Source: DATCDR01 sp036510575 (lineage in GTDB: Bacteria; Actinomycetota; Acidimicrobiia; Acidimicrobiales; Bog-793). From it: a stretch of DNA of 20,995 bases. Under the pieces are notes generated by a model. It saw nothing but the letters and a program-made list of their open reading frames with translations. It had not been told where the DNA came from and ran no database searches. Within the stretch, counting starts at the first letter, position 1. Every line of letters starts with the position of its first letter. This document shows, one piece after another, positions 15,272-20,995 of this stretch. Made by a program: the position numbers and the translations under genes. The stretch lies in contig DATCDR010000226.1 of NCBI GenBank assembly GCA_036510575.1, positions 1-20,995 of the forward strand. Direction: 5' to 3'.

Positions 15272-15281
15272 GGGGTACAAG

Positions 15282-16880
15282 GTGCTAGATAACTTCGCTG
15301 ACCTGTGGGAGCTCGTCTCCGACGCCGTTGGAGAGCGCTTGGCGATCGTGCACGGTGACGCGCAGCGGAACTGGACCGACTTCGACGCGCGTGCGTCGCG
15401 CCTCGCTGCAGCCCTTTCCGAGCAGGGTGTTGGCAACGGGACCACCGTGGCGATCAATCTCCGCAACTCCATCGAGAACCTCGAGACCCTCTATGCCGCC
15501 TTCAAGCTGCGTGCCGTGCCCTTCAACGTCAACTACCGCTACCGCGAACGTGAGCTCACCTACCTGCTCAACGACGCGAAGCCAGCCGTCATCGTCTATG
15601 ACCGCGCCTTCAGCGACCGCGTGCTGCCTTCGATCGAGCTTTCAGGGCTCCCGGTTCGGCCGATCGAGGTCTACGGCGACGGGGAAGCGACCGAGGGCAC
15701 GCTCTCGTTCGAAGAGCTGATCGAAAGCCACGAACCGGCGCCGCGCATCGATCGTGACGGTGACGATGACTACATCGTCTACACCGGTGGCACTACGGGG
15801 TATCCGAAGGGCGTTGTCTGGGCGCAGAAAACCTCGCTGATGCCGCAACTGTTCGCTGGTGGGCATCTGTCGAGCGCGGCAGACTTCGTGCGGTACGTCG
15901 AGGAGTCAGGCTCACAGCACGCTCGCCTCGTCATCGCCCCGTTGATGCATGCGTCGGGGTTCCTCGGGGCGACGAACGCGCTTGCCACCGGTGGACCTGT
16001 CGTGTTTTGTGCCTCAACCTCACTTAATCCCGACGAAATCCTGACGCTGATCGGGCGCTACCGCGTGCGCAACTTCGGGGTCATCGGCGATGCGATCGCC
16101 AAGCCGATTCTGGAGGCGCTCGAACGGGCCGAGGCCGAGGGCAGGCCGTATGACCTCTCGAGCGTCGAGACGATCTCGAACACCGGTGGTATCTGGAGCG
16201 CCCCGATAAAGAAGGGATTTCTCAAATTCGGCGACTTCAAGATCAGCGACGGCCTGAGCGCGACCGAAGGCCCTGGCTTCGCGATAGCCGAGTCGACCCG
16301 CACCGACGAGATCGAGACCGCCAAGTTCCGTCTCGGTCCGACCGCGAGGATCATCAACGAGCAGGGCAAAGACGTAGTCCCTGGATCAGGAGAGGTCGGC
16401 ATGCTGGCCACGACTGGTCGTCTTCCGAAGGGCTACCTGAACGATCCCGTAAAGACCGCGCAGGCGTGGCCGACCATCGACGGGGTCCGGTACTCGGTGC
16501 CGGGCGACCTGGCAACGATCGAGCTTGATGGCACCGTGACGTTGCTTGGTCGCGGCAGCGAGGTGGTGAACACCGGTGGCGAGAAGGTCTTCGTCGAGGA
16601 AGTCGAGACAGCGATTCTCTCCCACGCGGCGGTCCGCGACACCCTCGTCATCGGCTTGCCCGACGAGCGGTGGGGCAGCCGCGTGACGGCGGTCGTGGCG
16701 CTCCGAGAGGGGAGCACGGCGACCGAACGAGAGATCATCGACCACGTTGGCCAAGAGCTCGCCGACTACAAGCGGCCGCGACAGGTGGTCTTCGTAGCGG
16801 AGATTCCGCGTAGTCCGACTGGTAAGGCGGACCGACCAGCGGCCAAACGCCTCGCCGAGGAGGCTCAAGCAGGTGTGTAA
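15282..16880 (+). CDS. Acyl-CoA ligase, FadD19-like (ANL superfamily), copy 2
   Basis: A 532-residue AMP-forming acyl-CoA ligase, close paralogue of the gene at 2160-3743. P-loop TGGTTGYPKG is at 168-177, hinge motif GRGSEVVNTGGEK follows about two-thirds along, and the adenylation Lys is Lys515 in RSPTGKAD. Start is GTG at 15282 after AGAAGGGG; the next methionine would remove the conserved N-terminal NFADLWE segment. It heads the unit with etfB, etfA and acyl-CoA dehydrogenase 2. Differences from copy 1 are concentrated in the first two-thirds, including the region after the P-loop (LMPQLFAGGHLSSAADFV in this copy), where acyl-chain contacts usually lie. The two ligases may therefore act on related but different acids or on successive intermediates. 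Confidence 0.94.
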   Translation: MLDNFADLWELVSDAVGERLAIVHGDAQRNWTDFDARASRLAAALSEQGVGNGTTVAINLRNSIENLETLYAAFKLRAVPFNVNYRYRERELTYLLNDAKPAVIVYDRAFSDRVLPSIELSGLPVRPIEVYGDGEATEGTLSFEELIESHEPAPRIDRDGDDDYIVYTGGTTGYPKGVVWAQKTSLMPQLFAGGHLSSAADFVRYVEESGSQHARLVIAPLMHASGFLGATNALATGGPVVFCASTSLNPDEILTLIGRYRVRNFGVIGDAIAKPILEALERAEAEGRPYDLSSVETISNTGGIWSAPIKKGFLKFGDFKISDGLSATEGPGFAIAESTRTDEIETAKFRLGPTARIINEQGKDVVPGSGEVGMLATTGRLPKGYLNDPVKTAQAWPTIDGVRYSVPGDLATIELDGTVTLLGRGSEVVNTGGEKVFVEEVETAILSHAAVRDTLVIGLPDERWGSRVTAVVALREGSTATEREIIDHVGQELADYKRPRQVVFVAEIPRSPTGKADRPAAKRLAEEAQAGV

Positions 16881-16910
16881 GGGCGAGTTGCTGAGCCCAC
16901 GAGCCGGCCG

Positions 16911-17690
16911 ATGAACGTCGCGGTGCTCGTGAAGCAGATTCCTGACCCAGAGCTGTTGCCCGCCCTCGACCCAGACACCTTCCGTATGGTTCGCGGCAGC
17001 GGCTTCGTTATTGACGACGCGGATCGCTACGGGGTCGAGGTCGCGCTCTCGCTACGCGACGCGAGCGGTGGCGGCGAGGTCACCGCGGTCTCGATGACGC
17101 CGGGCGGGGAGACCGGAGGCCTTCGCGCCGCGCTTGCGATGGGAGTCGACAAGGCGTTGGTCGTAAGCGACACCGAGTTGGCCGGGACCGACGCGCTCTC
17201 GACCGCCAAGGTGCTTGCCGCCGCGCTGGCGAGGGTCGCTCCAGACCTCGTGATAGCCGCGACGGAGTCGACGGACGGCTACACCGGGACCGTTCCGGTT
17301 CAGATCGCGGAGCTACTTGGTTGGCCGTCGATCAGCTATGCAACCACGGTCGCCTGCGTCGACGAACTGGTTTCAGCTACTCGCCAGACCGATGCAGGAA
17401 CCGAAGACGTCGAGTGCCCGCTGCCGGTGGTCGTGAGTGTCACTGCGGGAATCGTCGAGCCCCGCTATCCCTCGATGCGGGGGATCATGAGCGCGAAGTC
17501 CAAGCCAATTGCGACGCTTTCGGTCGCTGATCTCGGCATCGACTCCGGCGCCGTCGGCGCGATCGGTGCTCGCCAGGCGGTCATCTCCGCGACGGTCGCG
17601 CCACCTCGGGCGGGCGGCGTCATCGTCGTAGATGAAGGCGACGCACACGAGCACATCATCGAGTTGCTCGCCGAGCTGCGGCTCATCTGA
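16911..17690 (+). CDS. etfB: Electron transfer flavoprotein, beta subunit
   Basis: A 259-residue EtfB. It begins NVAVLVKQIPDPE, typical of the family, and carries the EtfB signature EPRYPSMRGIMSAKSKPI in the second half. With EtfA it forms the soluble heterodimer that holds FAD and AMP and takes electrons from acyl-CoA dehydrogenases. It follows the ligase by 30 bases and shares one base with etfA (TGATG), so the two are coupled. The ribosome site is weak. The natural donors are the two dehydrogenases in this window and the acceptor the EtfD protein at 12110. Confidence 0.96.
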   Translation: MNVAVLVKQIPDPELLPALDPDTFRMVRGSGFVIDDADRYGVEVALSLRDASGGGEVTAVSMTPGGETGGLRAALAMGVDKALVVSDTELAGTDALSTAKVLAAALARVAPDLVIAATESTDGYTGTVPVQIAELLGWPSISYATTVACVDELVSATRQTDAGTEDVECPLPVVVSVTAGIVEPRYPSMRGIMSAKSKPIATLSVADLGIDSGAVGAIGARQAVISATVAPPRAGGVIVVDEGDAHEHIIELLAELRLI

Positions 17691-18667
17691 TGGCCAACGT
17701 GCTCCTATCTCGGATCCTTGTACTTCTCGAGCCGAGCGGAGACGAGCGGATCATCGCATCGAGCTCCGCGGAGCTATTGAGTGGCGCGCGCCAGTTCGCG
17801 GCCGTGGTCGACGCCTGCAGCTGGAACGGTTCGGCGCTCGCGGCCACGGCCGGCCGTTACGGCGCTCGACGTCTACTAAGCGTCCAGGTGGCAGAGGGCG
17901 AACTGCCCGAACCGGTCGCCGCGCGGGCTCTTGCAGCAGCAATCTGGGCTGACCCTCCTGACGCGATCCTCGTTCCACACACCAATCGCGGGCGCGACGT
18001 CGCCGCCCGCCTCTCCGTACTTCTCGACAGCCCCGTGCTCACCAACGTGGTGGGTCTTGAGATGAGCGACGAAGGACCTGTCTCGCTACACGCCGTGTTC
18101 GGCGGCGAGACGGTCGTGCGAGCACGCTTTACCGGAGCCGGCCCCGGGCTCTTCCTTGTCCGCCCGAAGACGTTCGCGGCCGTAGACGAAGAGGGTGCCG
18201 GAAAAGCCGAGCTCGTAAATCTCGAGACTGGCGACGCGACAGGTACCGATCGCGTCCGCGTCGTTTCGCGGCATGTGCCACAGGCTGACGCGATCGCGCT
18301 CGACGACGCAGCCGTTGTGGTCTCGGGCGGTCGCGGTCTTGGCAGCGCCGACAACTACGCCCTTGTCGAGGAGCTCGCCGCGTTGCTGCACGCGGCGTCA
18401 GGCGCGTCGCGGGCGATCGTGGACGCGGGCTGGGTGTCGTACAGCCATCAGGTTGGCCAAACGGGCAAGGTCGTGAAACCCGACCTCTATATTGCGGTCG
18501 GGATCTCTGGTGCGCTCCAGCACCGCGTTGGGATGAAGGACTCAAAGCACATCGTTGCGATCAATTCCGACCCGGATGCGCCGATCTTTTCGATCGCCGA
18601 TCTCGGCATCGTCGGGGACGCGACCAAGGTGCTGCCGCGGCTCATCGCGGCGATCCAGTCGAGATGA
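17690..18667 (+). CDS. etfA: Electron transfer flavoprotein, alpha subunit
   Basis: A 325-residue EtfA, normal length. The C-terminal FAD domain has the family hallmarks VDAGWVSYSHQVGQTGKVV and LYIAVGISGALQHRVGMKDS, followed by INSDPDAPIFSIADLGIVGD. It binds the FAD that shuttles between dehydrogenases and the membrane oxidoreductase. Translation is coupled to etfB through the one-base stop/start overlap. Acyl-CoA dehydrogenase 2 starts 30 bases downstream, so the carrier and its donor are made from one message. Confidence 0.96.
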   Translation: MANVLLSRILVLLEPSGDERIIASSSAELLSGARQFAAVVDACSWNGSALAATAGRYGARRLLSVQVAEGELPEPVAARALAAAIWADPPDAILVPHTNRGRDVAARLSVLLDSPVLTNVVGLEMSDEGPVSLHAVFGGETVVRARFTGAGPGLFLVRPKTFAAVDEEGAGKAELVNLETGDATGTDRVRVVSRHVPQADAIALDDAAVVVSGGRGLGSADNYALVEELAALLHAASGASRAIVDAGWVSYSHQVGQTGKVVKPDLYIAVGISGALQHRVGMKDSKHIVAINSDPDAPIFSIADLGIVGDATKVLPRLIAAIQSR

Positions 18668-18697
18668 GGGAACTAGCGTGGCCAAGAGGAAGGGCGG

Positions 18698-19873
18698 ATG
18701 GCGATGAGCGACGTTGAGGACCTAGCAGGTGTGCGCGACGAGGTGCGAGCCTGGTTAGCCGAGCACGCGGCCGCCGCATCGGAGAACCTGAGCTGGATGG
18801 AGCTCGTATTCGACGCTGGCTGGGCAACGCCGAGCTGGCCTCAGCAGTGGGGTGGCCGCGGTTTGCCGGTGGAGGCGACCCACATCGTTCGCGAGGAGTT
18901 CACCCGAGCGGGTGTGCCAGGGTCTGGGCACGACCTCTCGAACATCCCTGCGAACACGATCCTTGAGTGGGGGAGCGACGAGCTGAAAGCGACCTACCTG
19001 CGTCCGTTCGTGACCGGCGAGTTGCGAAGCTGTCTGCTCTACAGCGAGCCGAGCGCCGGTTCGGACCTTGCCGGGGTGCGGACCCGTGCGGAGCGGGGCC
19101 TCGACGGCTGGATAGTAAACGGCCAGAAAGTCTGGACCACCCAGGGGCGCGAGGCCGACTACGGCCTGCTCGTCGCACGCACTAACTGGGACGTCCCCAA
19201 GCACCAGGGCATCTCCTACTTGCTTTGCCCAATGCACCAGCCAGGCGTCGATGTTCGACCGATCACCCAGATCACCGGCGGCTCCTCGTTCAACGAGGTG
19301 TTCCTCACCGACGCGCTCATCCCGTTCGAGAACCTGATCGGCGAGGAGAACAACGGCTGGCGCGTGCTCGCGACGGCGCTCGGGGTCGAGCGCGTGATGC
19401 TCGGAGGGGTGATCGTGGGAGGCCAGGCGAGCAGCTCCACCGCAGATCTGGTCGCGCTCGCGATCGCGCACGGGCGCGAGAATGACGCGCTCGTCCGGCA
19501 GTCGATTGCCCGACTGCATGCCTGGGGACTGATGAACCGGTGGAACACGATGCGTGCGAAGGCCGCAAAGGGTGCCGGCGGACCTTCGGTGTCGTCGATC
19601 AACAAGCTCAGCCGCGTCCGGATCCAAAAGACCAGGGCTGAGCTCGTGCTTTCGCTGTTAGGTGAGGAGGGGATGCTTGACGATCCCGCGAACGAGAGCG
19701 GCGACGCCGTCTACGACTACCTCGGCTCGATGTCTGCTTCGTTCGTCGGCGGAACCGACCAGATCCAGCGCAACATCATCGGCGAGCGAGTGCTCGGCCT
19801 GCCTCGCGAACCAGAGGTTGACCGCGACATTCCCTTCCGCGAGGTGCGCACGACTGCCCGCAGTGGTCGATAG
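18698..19873 (+). CDS. Acyl-CoA dehydrogenase subunit 2, probable catalytic half
   Basis: A 391-residue acyl-CoA dehydrogenase with a good flavin/substrate motif, SEPSAGSDLAGVRT, then GWIVNGQKVWTTQG, in the middle domain. The MCAD-type Glu is absent (FVGGTDQIQRNIIGERVLG, Gly for Glu), but Glu231 in LGVERVML aligns by eye with the helix-G base of isovaleryl-CoA and long-chain dehydrogenases. It thus has what subunit 1 at 10976 lacks, and the two probably make a heterotetramer. It would introduce the 2,3 double bond in the acyl-CoA and reduce EtfBA encoded just before it. The start ATG 18698 follows AGAGGAAGG; a second ATG two codons on is also possible. Last gene of the rightward unit. Confidence 0.93.
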   Translation: MAMSDVEDLAGVRDEVRAWLAEHAAAASENLSWMELVFDAGWATPSWPQQWGGRGLPVEATHIVREEFTRAGVPGSGHDLSNIPANTILEWGSDELKATYLRPFVTGELRSCLLYSEPSAGSDLAGVRTRAERGLDGWIVNGQKVWTTQGREADYGLLVARTNWDVPKHQGISYLLCPMHQPGVDVRPITQITGGSSFNEVFLTDALIPFENLIGEENNGWRVLATALGVERVMLGGVIVGGQASSSTADLVALAIAHGRENDALVRQSIARLHAWGLMNRWNTMRAKAAKGAGGPSVSSINKLSRVRIQKTRAELVLSLLGEEGMLDDPANESGDAVYDYLGSMSASFVGGTDQIQRNIIGERVLGLPREPEVDRDIPFREVRTTARSGR

Positions 19874-20142
19874 CGGCGAGGCGCACAGCGACAGATCGGG
19901 CCGTGTCGTATTGCAGCGGGTGGGACAGTTGACCTGGACCGAGTGCCAGGTGACTGCTACAAAGAGCTGCTGACCCGCTATCTCTACCAAGGCAGGTGTC
20001 TGGCTATGCCAAGACAGCTGCGGCCGGCCAGATGCATCGTGTCGTTGGGGCCGCTCTGTTGCGTCCCCGATGTGCCCCACGCTCTGTAGTAGGAGTTATG
20101 CCAGCGCAATGAGGCGTGGCTCGGCAAGTGGAATCGCGCCGG
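19874..20142. other. Gene-free spacer between convergent units
   Basis: This spacer lies after acyl-CoA dehydrogenase 2 and before the shared hairpin. Only short frames without family features cross it, and I see no RNA gene or mobile-element remnant. Confidence 0.55.
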
Positions 20143-20189
20143 GCCTCGGATCGAAGCACTGCTATCAGAGCGGTACTTCGATCCGAGGT
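20143..20189. terminator. Long hairpin, probable bidirectional terminator
   Basis: CCTCGGATCGAAG (20144-20156) and its exact complement (20176-20188) form a 13-bp stem. After one mismatch, six further pairs (one G-U) close a 5-base loop. It lies between two convergent genes, 18 bases past the amidohydrolase stop, so it can end transcripts from both sides. No T-run on either side. Confidence 0.75.
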
Positions 20190-20206
20190 GCGAGCTACTT
20201 TGCCGC

Positions 20207-20995
20207 TTACGGCTTTAGGCGAAGCAGTTTCGCGGCGTTCTCCTTCATGATCAGTGGCTTGACCTCTTCGCGGAAGGCGCCGCCCTCGTTGAAGTCGGCG
20301 ATCCAGCGGTCCGTCGTGATCATCGGGTGATCTGAACCGAACAGGACCTTGTTGCGAAGCAGCGTGTTTGCGTACTGGATCAACATCGGCGGAAAGTACT
20401 TCGGCAGCCACCCGGACAGGTCGATGTAGGCCGTTGGCTTGCAGACCGCGACCGAAAGCGCCTCGTCCTGCCACGGAAATGAGGGGTGGGCCATGATGAT
20501 CGGCATGTCGGGGAAATCGACGCAGAGGTCGTCGAGCAACATCGGGTTTCCGTACTTCAAGTAGATGCCGCCACCTGCTCGGGCACCCTGGCCAACAGCT
20601 GTCTGGCCGGTGTGGAACAGGGCAGGCATGCCACTTGCTTCGATCACCTCGTAGATCGGGTAGAACCGCCGCTCATTCGGATAAAAGCCCTGCGCCGGCG
20701 GGTGGAACTTGAAGCCGCGCGCCCCCTTGGCGAGTAGCCGCTCCGCCTCTTTGACGCTGCGCTTCCCACCCCACGGGTCGACCATCACAAACGGAATGAA
20801 CACGTCGTTGTTTTTCTCGGCGTTCTCGAGCATCTCATCGTTGCTCACGCCCGTCTCGTTGAAGCCACCGCTCGCGTGCGGGTCACCACCCCAGATGCAG
20901 CATGCGATGTTGCGCTCCCGGTACCACGCAGCGGTCTCGTCCAACGTCTGTCCTGCAGCGCCACTTCGCGCGGTCATTTCGGCCAACGTTCCGCC
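20207..20995 (-). CDS. Amidohydrolase-2 family metal-dependent hydrolase/decarboxylase (5' part beyond window)
   Basis: At least 262 residues of a TIM-barrel amidohydrolase; the frame is open to the window edge (it reads GGTLAEMTARSG at the edge), so the N-terminus with the usual HxH metal motif lies outside. Visible family features are GARGFKFHP, the ALFHTG His, IIMAHPSFPW with a second His, and LFGSDHPM with the metal-binding Asp. The superfamily includes decarboxylases such as those for aminocarboxymuconate and o-hydroxybenzoates, and hydrolases of ring-cleavage products. The exact reaction is unknown. It runs towards the beta-oxidation unit and may belong to a neighbouring leftward operon. 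A TTG in frame at 20986 is not a credible start. Confidence 0.88.
   Translation of the reverse strand, partial: GGTLAEMTARSGAAGQTLDETAAWYRERNIACCIWGGDPHASGGFNETGVSNDEMLENAEKNNDVFIPFVMVDPWGGKRSVKEAERLLAKGARGFKFHPPAQGFYPNERRFYPIYEVIEASGMPALFHTGQTAVGQGARAGGGIYLKYGNPMLLDDLCVDFPDMPIIMAHPSFPWQDEALSVAVCKPTAYIDLSGWLPKYFPPMLIQYANTLLRNKVLFGSDHPMITTDRWIADFNEGGAFREEVKPLIMKENAAKLLRLKP

Noticed and set aside
14182..15288. 368-codon rightward open frame starting at the etfD stop
   Set aside because: It lies antisense to the alpha/beta-hydrolase, which has clear family motifs and a ribosome site. The rightward product has Arg/Glu-rich shadow composition and no domain, and it runs into the ligase start.
20984..20986. 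TTG as the start of the amidohydrolase
   Set aside because: The frame continues to the window edge and the family needs an N-terminal HxH motif not present downstream, so the gene is treated as cut.

Overview
The window is high-GC (low-to-mid 60s % by eye), densely coded DNA. The families present (FadD19-like acyl-CoA ligases, paired acyl-CoA dehydrogenases, split MaoC-type hydratases, a DUF35/thiolase pair, an EtfD-type oxidoreductase) are those that actinobacteria use to degrade steroids, isoprenoids and branched or cyclic acids. I read it as a chromosomal catabolic locus of an actinobacterium. An acidimicrobial or related lineage is possible, but I cannot fix the taxon. I see no tRNA, rRNA, CRISPR, phage or insertion-sequence genes.

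Layout. (1) Positions 1-3743, leftward: acyl-CoA ligase, Cys-less thiolase, DUF35 zinc-ribbon/OB protein (ATGA overlap with the thiolase), then a metallo-beta-lactamase-fold hydrolase cut by the window edge. (2) 3744-4358: divergent control region with several inverted repeats. (3) 4359-8551, rightward: a single 922-residue LivH-LivM-LivG fusion and a secreted substrate-binding protein, closed by a strong hairpin terminator at 8594-8628. (4) 9001-14182, rightward: SDR dehydrogenase, two half-size MaoC-like hydratase subunits, acyl-CoA dehydrogenase 1, and a membrane Fe-S ETF:quinone oxidoreductase (EtfD type). (5) 14143-15045, leftward: alpha/beta hydrolase overlapping the end of etfD by 40 bp. 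(6) 15282-19873, rightward: second acyl-CoA ligase, etfB, etfA, acyl-CoA dehydrogenase 2. (7) 20207-20995, leftward: amidohydrolase cut by the right edge, separated from unit 6 by a long shared hairpin.

How it fits together. The ABC importer would bring in an organic acid and the two ligases would make its CoA ester. The dehydrogenase pair would desaturate it, the MaoC pair hydrate it, the SDR oxidise the hydroxyl, and the thiolase/DUF35 pair cleave the chain. Electrons would pass from the dehydrogenases to EtfBA and then EtfD into the quinone pool. The locus therefore looks like a self-contained uptake, activation, beta-oxidation and respiration module. The substrate cannot be read from the sequence. 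The enzyme set resembles that for cholesterol side chains, but no ring-degradation genes are visible.

Most interesting points: the two dehydrogenases appear to split the catalytic residues between them (only the second keeps the helix-G Glu and the N-terminal flavin motif); the thiolase lacks the nucleophilic Cys; the transporter is a three-domain fusion with no LivF nearby; and a short leader before the SDR can fold into two mutually exclusive hairpins, one of which hides the Shine-Dalgarno sequence.
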